Shown here: positions 28,135-37,624 of the stretch, one piece after another | Numbering within the stretch: the stretch's first letter is position 1 | Layout: every line of letters begins with the position of its first letter | Source: Marinobacter salsuginis | GTDB taxonomy: Bacteria > Pseudomonadota > Gammaproteobacteria > Pseudomonadales > Oleiphilaceae | NCBI RefSeq assembly: GCF_009617755.1 | Contig: NZ_BGZH01000001.1 | Coordinates: 620,001 to 684,000 of the forward strand | Direction: 5' to 3' | DNA: 64,000 nt | Position numbers and translations under genes: made by a program | The notes under the pieces: model-generated | What the model was told of the DNA's origin: nothing | Databases searched by the model: none | The model's input: only the letters and a program-made list of their open reading frames with translations

Positions 28135-28533
28135 TCAGCCGGCGCGCTGTTGCCCAACAGCTTCTTCACGAATTCCATCCCAGCCTTCTTTGATGGAGTG
28201 AAGGAGAGATAAAACCTCATCAAGCTTTTCTACATCATTTTTTGCGCTAGCCTGAAGCAACGTCCGCTCCATGTAGTCATAAAGGGCTTCCAGTCTCGGC
28301 GCCAACTCACCGCCTTTCTCAAAATCCAGGAAGCTGCGAAGGCCGCCGATGATATCAATGGCTTTCCCGATCAACTGCCCCTTGCCGGCCGCGTCTTTAG
28401 CCTGCATACGGGCCTTTGCCATATTGATGCGTTCAATAGCACCATTGTATAGCAGCTGAATCAATCGATGAGGATCCGCATCAATTGTGCTTGTTTGATT
28501 ATTAACACGCTGGTATGCCTGCAAGCCGTTCAT
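28135..28533 (-). CDS. fliS: Flagellar export chaperone FliS
   Basis: 132 residues. It binds the C-terminal helix of flagellin in the cytoplasm and delivers it unfolded to the export gate. It starts MNGLQAYQRVNNQTSTI and has the conserved LIQLLYNGAIERINMAKARM helix and EALYDYMERTLLQA. It is 36 bases after fliD on the same strand. A separate FliT-type gene is not seen, as is usual for this order in polar flagellate gammaproteobacteria. Confidence 0.95.
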   Translation of the reverse strand: MNGLQAYQRVNNQTSTIDADPHRLIQLLYNGAIERINMAKARMQAKDAAGKGQLIGKAIDIIGGLRSFLDFEKGGELAPRLEALYDYMERTLLQASAKNDVEKLDEVLSLLHSIKEGWDGIREEAVGQQRAG

Positions 28534-28569
28534 ATAAGACCTCTTGAGTTCCTAACCGATCTAAACTAA

Positions 28570-30558
28570 TCAGTTGTCCCGGTTGTTTTGAGGAGCCAGC
28601 GCAGCAAGCTGCTGACTCACATAATCCTGAGTACTGTTGAGCTGCGAAATCAGGGAATCAGCTGCGGTGAACTGGCTCACCAACCTCTCCCTATAGGCCG
28701 CTATGCGCTCTTCGAGTCGTGCTTGACTCGCCTGGATCTGTTCCAGGTCCCGATTAAGACTTTCAGTCCGTGACTCAATAGCACCATCCGCGCCAACGAA
28801 ACTGGAGACCAGATCGACTGTGCGTTCAGCCACGCCCTCAACAAAAGTGATCGAGCCTCGGGCACCAGTTTCATCACCTAAAATTCTCACCTGGAGGCCA
28901 GAGGCACCACCGTTCCCATTTCCGAGAAACAGAACCTGACCGTCTCCTTCTGCAGCGCGCCCGCCTATTGTGCCGGCGACATCAACGCCGGCAGTTTCGG
29001 TTGCTGAATCAAGGCCGAAAACAGCTGAATTCTCTGCAGACTCCAGGGAAACAACCGACTCGTCGCCATAGTCAGCAGAGATAAAGCTTAAATTGCCGCT
29101 GCCGTCCAGCTCGACCTGCACCGACGTGCCAGCTGCATTAAGTGCGTTATTACTGTTTAGCTGGGATTGGATTTCATCAACAAGCTCTTGAGCAGACGCA
29201 TAAGTCTGTTGGGTAAGTTGAACACTTACCGAGGTCTCCCCGTTTACCTTGAATGTCAGTTCGTCGTTGGAATCGTCGATAACAATTCCATCTGCCAACG
29301 CACTCCCGGCAACCAACCTGCCCTGCGTAGCGGCCTGGGTGATGTTGATATCGTATCTACCGGGCTCTGTGTTAAGCCCGCTGCGTACGAACTCAACCTG
29401 ACTGTCGGTTGTCCGTCCTTGCTCTGCAAACAAGGCGGTCACGTCATCCGGATTGGCCTTGAGCTGTTCTTCAAACTTGGCTCTATCAAACTCCAGACCA
29501 CCTGTTTCGAAGTTGGTGGTTACTCCTACATCAGCCAAACTCCGAACGGCAGAGTTTTCCAAGCCGGGAACAACACGGGTAAGAACTTGGCGTAGCTGGT
29601 TCTGAATGGAACGAACCGTACTATCGCCCGTCAGCAGACTGCCAACGCCTGCCTCCGCATTGAAGCCGGCCAGGCTGTCAATTGTCGACTGAAGTGCGTT
29701 GAATTTGTCTACGAACCCCTGAACCCGATCTGCCACGGCCCCCAGATCCTGCTGCACCTTGATCACGGAGGATCCTGTGGCGGTGAGGTCAAATGTCAAC
29801 CCGTCGATGACGTTCTCGAAACTGTTTGTAGCGCGGGTTATCTCGACCCCGTTTATCTCCATTACGGCGTCGGTTGCTGCAATGGTTTCACGAAGTCCCG
29901 AATCCGCATCCATTCCGGAATTAAAGGCAAACCTGGACAAACCCTGATTATCAGTCCCAGTACCCACACTGTCGTTAGCGACAGAAATACTGACAGCATT
30001 CGCAGTGCCGGTTTCATCGGCCGAAAGTACTAACTGAAAGCCGTCACCGGTATCAATAACGCCAGCGGAAACACCGGCGTCGGAGTCGTTGATTGCGTTA
30101 GCCAACCCTTGGAGAGTGTCGTTACTACTATCAATCGTGATGCTTGTTGTCTTGTCGCCGACATTCAGGGTAAGCCTGCCCTGGCCAACGCTGGTTGCGT
30201 CGCGATCAGCAAAAACATCACGGGACGCCAGCGCCTGAGCTCCCGCAAGACTGGTAACTTCAACACTATAAGTGCCTCGGCTAGCCTTGGTACTGTCGAC
30301 GGACACGGAAATCTCTTCGTTCGACGAGCTGGCCGAAAACGCCTTGAGGTTGTCAGGGGCACTGAGCTGGCGCATCGGGAGTCGAAGTTCGGTAATCGCA
30401 CTCCTGAGCTTGCCGTAAGCCGAGATCAGCGACTGCGTCTGCTCGGTTTTCTGCGTTAATCGCTCTTCAGTGGGCGCGCGCTCCGCCGCAACCAACTGAT
30501 CAACCAGATCAGAGGTCAAAACCCCGGAGCCAATACCCAACGATGATATGCTTGCCAT
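28570..30558 (-). CDS. fliD: Flagellar hook-associated protein 2 (filament cap) FliD
   Basis: 662 residues, longer than the roughly 470 of enteric FliD. It caps the growing filament and folds flagellin at the tip. The N-terminal helix region is SSLGIGSGVLTSDLVDQLVAAERAP; the middle carries flagellin-IN type blocks (LNVGDKTTSITIDSSNDTLQGLANAIN and a second at VKVNGETSVSVQLTQQ), and the C-terminus has the paired helices ending ISQLNSTQDYVSQQLAAL. GGAGG lies eight bases before the ATG. It has its own sigma-28 type promoter, see 30601-30627. fliS follows. Confidence 0.95.
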   Translation of the reverse strand: MASISSLGIGSGVLTSDLVDQLVAAERAPTEERLTQKTEQTQSLISAYGKLRSAITELRLPMRQLSAPDNLKAFSASSSNEEISVSVDSTKASRGTYSVEVTSLAGAQALASRDVFADRDATSVGQGRLTLNVGDKTTSITIDSSNDTLQGLANAINDSDAGVSAGVIDTGDGFQLVLSADETGTANAVSISVANDSVGTGTDNQGLSRFAFNSGMDADSGLRETIAATDAVMEINGVEITRATNSFENVIDGLTFDLTATGSSVIKVQQDLGAVADRVQGFVDKFNALQSTIDSLAGFNAEAGVGSLLTGDSTVRSIQNQLRQVLTRVVPGLENSAVRSLADVGVTTNFETGGLEFDRAKFEEQLKANPDDVTALFAEQGRTTDSQVEFVRSGLNTEPGRYDINITQAATQGRLVAGSALADGIVIDDSNDELTFKVNGETSVSVQLTQQTYASAQELVDEIQSQLNSNNALNAAGTSVQVELDGSGNLSFISADYGDESVVSLESAENSAVFGLDSATETAGVDVAGTIGGRAAEGDGQVLFLGNGNGGASGLQVRILGDETGARGSITFVEGVAERTVDLVSSFVGADGAIESRTESLNRDLEQIQASQARLEERIAAYRERLVSQFTAADSLISQLNSTQDYVSQQLAALAPQNNRDN

Positions 30559-30600
30559 TAAAGTGCCTCCTCAAGGGGGCGAATCTCTTCATTGTTCAGT

Positions 30601-30627
30601 TTATCGGCAAAAAGCGGCAAAACTTTG
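30601..30627 (-). promoter_or_regulatory. Sigma-28 promoter of fliD
   Basis: On the minus strand the sequence reads CAAAGTTT, then GCCGATAA, with 15 bases between CAAA and the -10. Only the first base differs from the FliA consensus TAAAGTTT-N11-GCCGATAA. It predicts a leader of about 36 bases before fliD. Confidence 0.88.
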
Positions 30628-30733
30628 CCTTTTCTTCACGCCGATTTGTAACAGGCTGTAACAAAGACTACTACCTCTGAGCCTGAAAGCGCTCTGCCCG
30701 ATCAATACTCAAAGCTACGACCAAAACGCAGAA

Positions 30734-30763
30734 CACCGCCGGACCCTCTCAGGTGCGGCGGTG
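30734..30763 (-). terminator. Hairpin downstream of flaG
   Basis: The arms CACCGCCG / CGGCGGTG enclose a 14-base loop. It lies between flaG and the fliD promoter and could end the flaG transcript, but no good T run follows. Confidence 0.45.
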
Positions 30764-30805
30764 CTGAAATACCGTCGTTTAACTAAGTGCAACAGCTTTG
30801 ACTGC

Positions 30806-31240
30806 TTAAACCTTAATATTAAACAACGTCAGCGGCTCATCCTGCTGCAAGTTCTCTGCCAACCTCAATGCTAGCTCATCCGGAATCTGGCGGATAACTT
30901 CTTTCGTCGACTGATCAACAACCTTCACGATCGTCTGACCCAAGTCGCTATCCACTTCAAACTGTAGATCCCTTTGCACATTCTGAACAAAATCGTTCAG
31001 CTGGCTAACCGCATCATCCAGCTCCTCCCGCTGAGCTTCACTCCGAGCCTCAAGCTTTTCAGCTTTGGACACTGCGGAGGTTGCCTGAGGATTCTGAGCC
31101 TGGGTGGCAGCGGCAGACGAACCAGCAAGGTCGGAGGCATTCCTGCCTTCGGCCTGAGATGACGAAATTGCCCGAGCCGGTGCTTGTTCACTGGTGCGAA
31201 CCAGCTTCAGATCCGGGCTGTTCAGGTTAACGTCATTCAT
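30806..31240 (-). CDS. flaG: FlaG family protein
   Basis: 144 residues. The first 70 residues are low-complexity Ala/Ser/Gln. The conserved FlaG domain lies at about 75-143 (LNDFVQNVQRDLQFEVDSD, VKVVDQSTKEVIRQIPDE, LAENLQQDE). In Pseudomonas and Campylobacter FlaG influences filament length. It is located between the flagellin and fliD genes, the standard order fliC-flaG-fliD-fliS. No enzymatic motif. Confidence 0.92.
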   Translation of the reverse strand: MNDVNLNSPDLKLVRTSEQAPARAISSSQAEGRNASDLAGSSAAATQAQNPQATSAVSKAEKLEARSEAQREELDDAVSQLNDFVQNVQRDLQFEVDSDLGQTIVKVVDQSTKEVIRQIPDELALRLAENLQQDEPLTLFNIKV

Positions 31241-31269
31241 AGCTTTACCTCGCTATCCTTAGACGGAGT

Positions 31270-31297
31270 AAAACCGGAACCCGAAGGTTCCGGTTTT
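31270..31297 (-). terminator. Terminator of flagellin gene 1
   Basis: The 12-base arms AAAACCGGAACC / GGTTCCGGTTTT pair perfectly around CGAA. It is a compact intrinsic terminator directly after the flagellin stop, so flaG is either read through or has its own start. Confidence 0.88.
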
Positions 31298-31310
31298 TAC
31301 CGCTTGCCCC

Positions 31311-33158
31311 TTACTGCAGGAGGGACAGAACCTGCTGCGGACGGGCGTTTGCCTGAGCCAGGACGGAGATACCGGCCTGCTGCAGCACCTGGGCCTTGGA
31401 CAGCTTCGCGGTTTCTGCTGCGAAGTCCGCGTCCAGGATACGGCTGTTGGAGGCACTCAGGTTCTCAACAGAGGTGCTCAGGTTGGCGATGGTTGACTCG
31501 AAACGGTTCTGAACCGCACCGAGGTCTGACCGGAACTGGTTGACCTGGTCGATGGCGAAATCAACGGCTACCAGAGCCTGGTCGGAGCCAGCGCGAGTGC
31601 TGATATCCAGTCCATTAACCGAAACGTTGGAGTTGGGATCCGCTGAAGAATCGACAGTCAGGTCCACTTCGTTAGTGCCGTCACCATCTACGTCTGTAGT
31701 AATAGATGCTGTAAAGTTCTCACCCTTCGCAGACGCGAATACGATGTCGTCACCGGAAGAGCTCAGGAAGGCAGACACACCGGTGTCCTTGGTTGCGCCA
31801 TTGATCTGAGCCACAACATCCTGCAGGTTGCTCGCGTCGGTCACTTCGATTGCTTCGCCTGCAACGTTCAGCGAGAAGGAAGTTGTTTCACCGGCTTCGA
31901 AACGAGAAGCTACAGTCTGCTCTTCAGCTGCGGTCAGAGCGGAAATAGTGCCACCTGTTGACGCATTGGGTGTTCCGCCATCACTGGCTGTAATGTTTGC
32001 AATGTCGTAGGTAATGGCCGAGTCACTATCAAGTTCAATCACAGAACCATCATCTGCAGCCGTCAAATCTGAACTTGCATTATCCAGCCCAGCAGCGTCC
32101 AGTCCAGCCTGCACTGCAGCAGTCAGATCGGCAACCGTGTTGCCAGTTCCAGCGGCCAGTGAAAAGTTCACGGTGACAGTGTTTGATGAGTCGTCGGTAA
32201 CATCAAAAGAACCGGTAACTCCAGAATCGAGATCCAAAGTGCTCGGATCAAAGAGGGTTACTGTGGTGGTAGCGCCGGAGCCGTCAGTTGTAGAAACGTC
32301 AGCCCCAGTAACACTAACTTGGGTACCAGATGCGTCAGAAATATCGATCGTTGCAGCGATGTCAGTAGTGCTGGCATTACTGAATACGATGGAGTTGCCA
32401 TCATCTGAGGCAGCTACAGTAACATCAGCAAGGTTGCCGTTGGAATCGATCTCACCCTGGATCGCTGCCGCAAGTGCATCGGCATCAGCATAGGTCGCAG
32501 CAGCAACATCAATAGTCTCGCCACCGATTGTTGAAGAAACAGTGATGTCGCCAGAGAAATCAAGGCCAGAAACATCCAGAGAAGTTTCCCCAGCGTCACC
32601 GGCACCTAGAGAGGTAGCTGCGAGGCCGGAAGTCTGAGAAATAGTTGCGCCTAACTGGCTGCCACGTGAATCCAGACCAGCTACCGAGATGGTCTCACCA
32701 GCGTTTGCGCCCACCTGGAACGCCTGGGTACCGAAGGTGCCGTCAAGAACCTTCAGGCCGTTGAACGAGGTCTGGCTAGCGATACGGTTTACTTCGGCAA
32801 TACGCTGATCGACTTCCTGGTTCAGCGCCTCACGGTCCGAGTCGCTGTTGGTAGCGTTCGCGGATTGAACAGCCAGCTCACGGATACGCTGCAGGTTGTT
32901 GGTAATCTCGTCCAGTGCGCCTTCAGCGGTCTGGGCCAGAGAGATACCATCGTTGGCGTTACGAGTGGCCACGTTCAGGCCAGAAATCTGGGACTGGAAC
33001 CGTGTGGAAATCGCAAGACCTGCTGCATCGTCTTTTGCAGAGTTGATGCGCAGACCGGAAGAAAGGCGCTCCAAAGCCTGATTGGAGAGATTCTGAGACT
33101 GACCCAACTGGTTCTGGGCTGAAAGCGATGCAACGTTAGTGTTGATACCGAGAGCCAT
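31311..33158 (-). CDS. fliC: Flagellin 1 (sigma-28 class)
   Basis: 615 residues, filament subunit. The conserved D0/D1 ends are [17 protein letters not shown], then [18 protein letters not shown] at the start and [41 protein letters not shown] at the end. The roughly 300-residue middle (about 180-490) is Asp/Thr/Ser/Ala rich with several flagellin-IN type beta blocks, much longer than typical 280-500 residue flagellins. Many surface Ser/Thr are available for O-glycosylation, consistent with the pse operon. A sigma-28 promoter lies upstream. A second flagellin is divergent. Confidence 0.96.
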   Translation of the reverse strand: MALGINTNVASLSAQNQLGQSQNLSNQALERLSSGLRINSAKDDAAGLAISTRFQSQISGLNVATRNANDGISLAQTAEGALDEITNNLQRIRELAVQSANATNSDSDREALNQEVDQRIAEVNRIASQTSFNGLKVLDGTFGTQAFQVGANAGETISVAGLDSRGSQLGATISQTSGLAATSLGAGDAGETSLDVSGLDFSGDITVSSTIGGETIDVAAATYADADALAAAIQGEIDSNGNLADVTVAASDDGNSIVFSNASTTDIAATIDISDASGTQVSVTGADVSTTDGSGATTTVTLFDPSTLDLDSGVTGSFDVTDDSSNTVTVNFSLAAGTGNTVADLTAAVQAGLDAAGLDNASSDLTAADDGSVIELDSDSAITYDIANITASDGGTPNASTGGTISALTAAEEQTVASRFEAGETTSFSLNVAGEAIEVTDASNLQDVVAQINGATKDTGVSAFLSSSGDDIVFASAKGENFTASITTDVDGDGTNEVDLTVDSSADPNSNVSVNGLDISTRAGSDQALVAVDFAIDQVNQFRSDLGAVQNRFESTIANLSTSVENLSASNSRILDADFAAETAKLSKAQVLQQAGISVLAQANARPQQVLSLLQ

Positions 33159-33246
33159 TATGCTTCTCCTTCGACAGATGTCGTTATTTCATGGAAAAGG
33201 TCTGGCGCCCGTTTTTCAGTTTGGGAGCGCCGCCCTGTTACCCCTC

Positions 33247-33273
33247 TTAACGGCGCCAAAACCCGTTGCTTTA
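33247..33273 (-). promoter_or_regulatory. Sigma-28 promoter of flagellin 1
   Basis: On the minus strand the sequence reads TAAA, 15 bases, then GCCGTTAA, one base away from the FliA -10 consensus GCCGATAA. It predicts a leader of about 80 bases. Confidence 0.85.
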
Positions 33274-33425
33274 GAAAAAAATCCACTGTTTTTGTTAACA
33301 AATGTAAAACCGGCAATTTAGTGCCTTCGTTAGCGGCAGCGGATTGGCGCACAGCCAGAACATCTCAGCCAACCTGAACATTTTTTATCATAATAAACAG
33401 AAAGATAGGGTTCATATTTCGATAT

Positions 33426-33441
33426 TGGCACGCGATTCGCT
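33426..33441 (+). promoter_or_regulatory. Sigma-54 promoter of flagellin 2
   Basis: TGGCACGCGATTCGCT has GG and GC separated by exactly ten bases, with a full TGGCACG -24 element and TCGCT at -12 (consensus TTGCW). It predicts a leader of about 95 bases. I find no sigma-28 match of similar quality before this gene. The rest of the 387-base intergenic region (33159-33545) shows only the two leaders and AT-rich sequence. Confidence 0.78.
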
Positions 33442-33545
33442 TTCAACCCTGCAAAACGGCAATTAAACGAATTTCGCCGGGAACGGTTCCCCTCTTTTGT
33501 GATCGGGCACCTGGCTTTCGGCACCTCTGAGCAGGGAGAATTGAT

Positions 33546-35372
33546 ATGCCTCAGGTCATTAACACCAACATCGCTTCGCTGAACGCGCAAAGAAACCTCA
33601 ATGCTTCGCAGGGCCAGGCAAATGTGGCTCTTGAGCGTTTGTCTTCCGGCCTGCGCATCAACTCTGCAAAAGACGATGCTGCCGGTTTGGCAATCTCTGA
33701 GCGTTTCCAGTCACAGATCGCAGGCCTCAACCAGGCCCAGCGAAATGCCAACGACGGCATCTCTCTGGCTCAGACTGCCGAGGGAGCCATGGATGAAATT
33801 ACCAACAACCTGCAGCGTATCCGTGAGCTGGCGGTTCAGTCTGCCAACGCCACCAACAGTCCTTCGGATCGTCAGGCGCTAAACCAGGAAGTTCAGCAGC
33901 GAATCGAGGAAATCAATCGGATTGCTGCCCAAACCTCTTTCAACGGCCTGAAGGTTCTCGACGGCACCTTCGACACTCAGACTTTCCAGGTGGGCGCCAA
34001 TACGGGCGAAACCATTGCAATTAGCGGTCTTGATTCTCGCGGCAGCCAGATTGGCTCGGTGCTGAAAGAAACCGCTGGGCTGTCGAGCGATGTCATTGGG
34101 CCGGGAGAAGCTGCAACAACTGACCTGAATGTGTCGACCCTGGATTTCACAACCGATCTCACAATCACCGGCACAATTGGTGGTGAAGATGTGAGCATAG
34201 CAGCCGCTTCTTATGCTGACGCCGATGCCCTCGCCACCGCCCTGCAAACGGAGATTCAGAACGGCGGCGGAGACCTGGCGGAGGTCACAGTCACCGTCGA
34301 TGGCAACACCCTCACCATTACTAATCCAACGTCGACGGATTTCCCGGTGACATCGTTTAGCATTTCAGATGCAAGCGGCGTTGCAGGCAACACTGCTGAC
34401 AACACTGGCGGTGGGACCAACATTGCCGGTGCGGGCGGAACGGATACGATCGACGTATCGGGCCTGGACTTTACGAACGGAGGTACTATTACCTTCGGCG
34501 GCGTTGATTATCCGATCACTGCAGGCTCCGACTTCGATGATGTCGCTGCGGAACTGCAAGCTCAGCTTCAAGCAAATGAAGACCCAGATCTGACGGTAGC
34601 AAACGCGGGCGGGACACTCACCATCACAAACGGAGGTGCAGCAACTCCTGCAGATGACGTCGATCCCGGCACGATTACCATTGAGGATGGAACTGGAACT
34701 CCCAATAATTCCATCGGTGGAGCACTGGCCAGTATCGATGGCGCTGAAGATCTAACCCTTGGTCAATCGTTCGCGAATGGCGACACCTATAACTTCGAAG
34801 TCGATATCAACGGAGATGTGTTTACTTTCGAAGGCATGGGATCATTGAGCGATATCGTTAGTCAGATCAATGCCCAAAGCACCCAAACAGGCATCCGCGC
34901 AAACCTAAATTCAGATAACGATGAGATTATATTTTCATCACAGTTCGGTGAGGCCTTCGACATCACTATCGACGCCGACATAGATGGCGACGGCATATTC
35001 GGCGGTGTCGATGATTACAACCAACCCGTGAATGCGACCATTGCTGCTGACACATACGCAGTAACCGGCGTGGACATCTCTACTAGAGACGGCGCAGATT
35101 TGGCAATGATTTCCGTTGACTACGCAATCGACACGATCAATGGATATCGAGCCGAGCTTGGTGCCGTTCAGAACCGATTCGAGTCAACCATTGCGAACCT
35201 TGCCACTACGTCCGAGAACTTGTCGGCCTCCAACAGTCGCATCCGTGATGCCGACTTCGCCGCAGAATCCGCCGAACTCGCGCGAACCCAGGTTCTCCAG
35301 CAGGCCGGCCTCTCTGTTCTGGCCCAGGCCAATGCGAGACCGCAGCAGGTTCTACAGCTGCTGCAGGGTTAA
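33546..35372 (+). CDS. Flagellin 2 (sigma-54 class)
   Basis: 608 residues. Its ends are near-copies of flagellin 1 ([75 protein letters not shown]). Its middle is Gly/Asp/Thr rich and clearly diverged, with flagellin-IN type blocks such as [21 protein letters not shown] segment with [13 protein letters not shown] and [17 protein letters not shown] is highly acidic. It is transcribed away from flagellin 1. A second filament protein with different promoter class suggests different timing or position in the filament, as in other multi-flagellin polar bacteria. Confidence 0.96.
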   Translation: MPQVINTNIASLNAQRNLNASQGQANVALERLSSGLRINSAKDDAAGLAISERFQSQIAGLNQAQRNANDGISLAQTAEGAMDEITNNLQRIRELAVQSANATNSPSDRQALNQEVQQRIEEINRIAAQTSFNGLKVLDGTFDTQTFQVGANTGETIAISGLDSRGSQIGSVLKETAGLSSDVIGPGEAATTDLNVSTLDFTTDLTITGTIGGEDVSIAAASYADADALATALQTEIQNGGGDLAEVTVTVDGNTLTITNPTSTDFPVTSFSISDASGVAGNTADNTGGGTNIAGAGGTDTIDVSGLDFTNGGTITFGGVDYPITAGSDFDDVAAELQAQLQANEDPDLTVANAGGTLTITNGGAATPADDVDPGTITIEDGTGTPNNSIGGALASIDGAEDLTLGQSFANGDTYNFEVDINGDVFTFEGMGSLSDIVSQINAQSTQTGIRANLNSDNDEIIFSSQFGEAFDITIDADIDGDGIFGGVDDYNQPVNATIAADTYAVTGVDISTRDGADLAMISVDYAIDTINGYRAELGAVQNRFESTIANLATTSENLSASNSRIRDADFAAESAELARTQVLQQAGLSVLAQANARPQQVLQLLQG

Positions 35373-35389
35373 ACCTAAAGAGCAAACCC

Positions 35390-35424
35390 AAGAGGGCTCG
35401 GTGCAAACCGGGCCCTCTTTTTTT
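35390..35424 (+). terminator. Terminator of flagellin 2
   Basis: The arms AAGAGGGC / GCCCTCTT, extended by partial CGG/CCG pairing, are followed by T7. Strong intrinsic terminator 18 bases after the stop. Confidence 0.9.
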
Positions 35425-35467
35425 AAGCAACACTCCCCCTCACCTTAAAGCTATCCATTGCGCAAAC

Positions 35468-35483
35468 TGGCACACCTTTCGCA
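35468..35483 (+). promoter_or_regulatory. Sigma-54 promoter of the TPR/methyltransferase-like gene
   Basis: TGGCACACCTTTCGCA has GG-N10-GC spacing with TGGCAC at -24 and TCGCA at -12, the same TCGC variant as in the flagellin 2 promoter. It predicts a start near 35494 and a 70-base leader. This places the downstream gene in the flagellar sigma-54 regulon. Confidence 0.72.
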
Positions 35484-35566
35484 ACACCTCCTGTAAAGCA
35501 CGGCAAACCGCCCAAAACTGCAGACCTTTGCCGCTCCCAACTGCGGCTGTATTCACGAGGTGTCCC

Positions 35567-37567
35567 ATGCGAGCCAAGCATCAAGTACAGATATCCCAGT
35601 CCCAACAGGCCCACGTTGCCCGCCTGCTTCTGCAGGCCAATCTTGCCTACGGGGAGTCCAACAGCAAAGGCCTCAGCCATATCCAGCGGCTGAAGGCCCG
35701 GCAGGAATGTCGGGGCTATCTGAACGAGGCGCTGGCTCTGAAGCCGGAGCATGCAGGTGGGCTGGGCCTGCTTGGCCGTGTGGAGATGGACGACGGGCAG
35801 CTTGAGAAGGCACACAACCTGTTCAACGCGAGCCTGAATCATCAGCCGGGGCAAGTGCAGCAGTATTGCAACCTGGGTTACTGGGCCCTGAAAACGGAAC
35901 GGCCGGCTCTTGCAGAGCAATATTTCCTGCAGGCCCTGGACTGCGACCGGCAATCTGCCGCCGCTTTCTGTGGTGTTGCCCATGCCAAGCGGCTGCAGGG
36001 GCAGTTCGATGTGGCCTACCTGCATTATCGCAAGCTTCTTGAAACCGGCGCTGAATGGGATTCCGTATACAGCGGGATGCTCACTTGCGCCCAACACCTG
36101 GAAGTGAATAAAGCCGATGCTGCCCTCGCTCATGATGCGATCGCCCTGCTTCAGCGGGATGGTTTGCCGCATCAGGAACTGGGTCGTTTCGTCGGCGCGA
36201 TTATCCATCAACAGTATGATTTGGATAACCCCGATGCACAGATTTTCCTGGATGCTGCCAGCGACGATGAGCTGCTGATCCTGGCTCTACAGAAAACCCT
36301 GATGCCAAATCCGGCGGTGGAAGAACTGGTAACTATGCTGCGTCGGGCGATCATTGCCGAAGTTGCAAAAACTGTTGAACTTCGGGACGAGCTCCAGCGC
36401 CTGACTCTGGCCATCGCTCAGTACGCCGACAGAACCGGCTATGCCCTGGCCGCCGAAGACGATGAAGAACGACTGGTCTCTGCCATCAACGACAGCATCC
36501 AGGCCCAGTTTGCCCTTGGCGAGGAGCAGGACGGACTCATCGGCTCGCTGATGATCAGCGCGATGTACGGCGCCCTCTTTCACCAGCCGTTCGCCGTGCA
36601 ACTTGGCCAGTGGAACCTGATGGACTGGCCCCTGGCATTACAGCCGGTCCTGGCCGCCAGCTATTACGACCGGGCCGAGGAAGAAGCCATCAAGCAGAAT
36701 TTCGATGAGAAGGCTGAAGAGCTCTGCCTGGATAAGACAGATGTTCCCCAGGCCTGGCCCTCCTGGTCTCAGCTGGCCTACCGCACCGAAAGTAGTCTGA
36801 AAACACTGATGGCCACCGAATTGGGGCTGGACACGGAAAATCTCCCGGCCACCCTTCGGATCATGGTTTGCGGTGCGCAGTCCGGTCAGCGGGCGATGGA
36901 ACTGGCGGGCTATCTGGACGATGTAGAAGTGATCGCCGTGGACGAATCGTTAGCCAATATCGCCAAGGCCACGCGTATGGCGAACGAGATGGGCATGGAA
37001 AACATCGTGTTCTGGCCCTGGTCCATCGCCCAGCGTTTCGTGGCCGATGGCCATCAGGTGCACTGGATCGAAATCGGTCGCCTGCCCTCACCGGCCATGA
37101 CCAGCCTGTCTCTGGCGGCCCTGGTCAACGAAGCCACCGGCTCCGGCGCGGTGGTGCACATGCATACCGCCATTGCCGAGCAAACATCGGGTGACAAACA
37201 GATCCGCAAACTGGTTGCCGAACATAAGCTTCAACCCAGCCGTCAGACACTGCGCCAGCTCCGCCGGATGGTGCTTTCCAATAGGAACGATGCCGCCTGG
37301 CAGGAACTGACCGCTGACGCCGATTTCTTCAGCCTCGGCGGCTGTCGGGACCGATGGTTCCGGCCACAGGACACAGCACAGCTTAAAGAGCTGATGGCTA
37401 TGGCGAGCAACGAGGTGGAATGGAAACTTGTGAAAGCACGGGATGTGGATGGCCACAGCCTGGCAACCGGGCCGGTTCAGCAACAGATTCAGGCGGAGGC
37501 ACTGGGCAGTGAGGTGCAAAGCCTGATGGGGCAGAATTTGAGCGTCTATTTTGTAAAGCGGCGGTGA
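35567..37567 (+). CDS. TPR protein with methyltransferase-like C-terminal domain, flagellin-linked
   Basis: 666 residues, not a named family I recognise. Residues about 15-180 form tetratricopeptide-type helix pairs (CRGYLNEALALKPEHAGG, KAHNLFNASLNHQPG, AEQYFLQALDCDRQSAAA, LHYRKLLETG). Residues about 400-560 look like a class I SAM methyltransferase: glycine loop MVCGAQSGQRAMELA, acidic end VIAVDESLANIAKA, then NIVFWPWSIAQRF. The start at 35567 is set by GAGGT six bases before the ATG; an earlier ATG at 35528 has none. It is preceded by a sigma-54 promoter and sits beside flagellin 2, so filament modification is the likely theme, but this is inference. Confidence 0.8.
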   Translation: MRAKHQVQISQSQQAHVARLLLQANLAYGESNSKGLSHIQRLKARQECRGYLNEALALKPEHAGGLGLLGRVEMDDGQLEKAHNLFNASLNHQPGQVQQYCNLGYWALKTERPALAEQYFLQALDCDRQSAAAFCGVAHAKRLQGQFDVAYLHYRKLLETGAEWDSVYSGMLTCAQHLEVNKADAALAHDAIALLQRDGLPHQELGRFVGAIIHQQYDLDNPDAQIFLDAASDDELLILALQKTLMPNPAVEELVTMLRRAIIAEVAKTVELRDELQRLTLAIAQYADRTGYALAAEDDEERLVSAINDSIQAQFALGEEQDGLIGSLMISAMYGALFHQPFAVQLGQWNLMDWPLALQPVLAASYYDRAEEEAIKQNFDEKAEELCLDKTDVPQAWPSWSQLAYRTESSLKTLMATELGLDTENLPATLRIMVCGAQSGQRAMELAGYLDDVEVIAVDESLANIAKATRMANEMGMENIVFWPWSIAQRFVADGHQVHWIEIGRLPSPAMTSLSLAALVNEATGSGAVVHMHTAIAEQTSGDKQIRKLVAEHKLQPSRQTLRQLRRMVLSNRNDAAWQELTADADFFSLGGCRDRWFRPQDTAQLKELMAMASNEVEWKLVKARDVDGHSLATGPVQQQIQAEALGSEVQSLMGQNLSVYFVKRR

Positions 37568-37576
37568 GCGTTAACC

Positions 37577-37607
37577 CGAGGTCAGATGAGATTGTCATCT
37601 GACCTCG
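37577..37607. terminator. Convergent terminator-like hairpin
   Basis: The 13-base arms CGAGGTCAGATGA / TCATCTGACCTCG pair perfectly around GATTG, between the converging TPR gene and sbcB. It lacks a T run. The GGTCAGAT core recurs at 28081-28108 in part and at 49954-49980. Confidence 0.55.
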
Positions 37608-37624
37608 CCACCGAATGCCCGTGC

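Noticed and set aside
33390..33545. Sigma-28 promoter before flagellin 2
   Set aside because: TAAA boxes are present, but none has a GCCGATAA-like -10 at 15 bases; the sigma-54 match is far better.
28570..35372. Direct repeats in fliD and flagellin genes as possible CRISPR or minisatellite
   Set aside because: The periodicity comes from repeated beta blocks of flagellin-IN type in coding sequence, with no fixed repeat-spacer lengths. No CRISPR array was seen anywhere.
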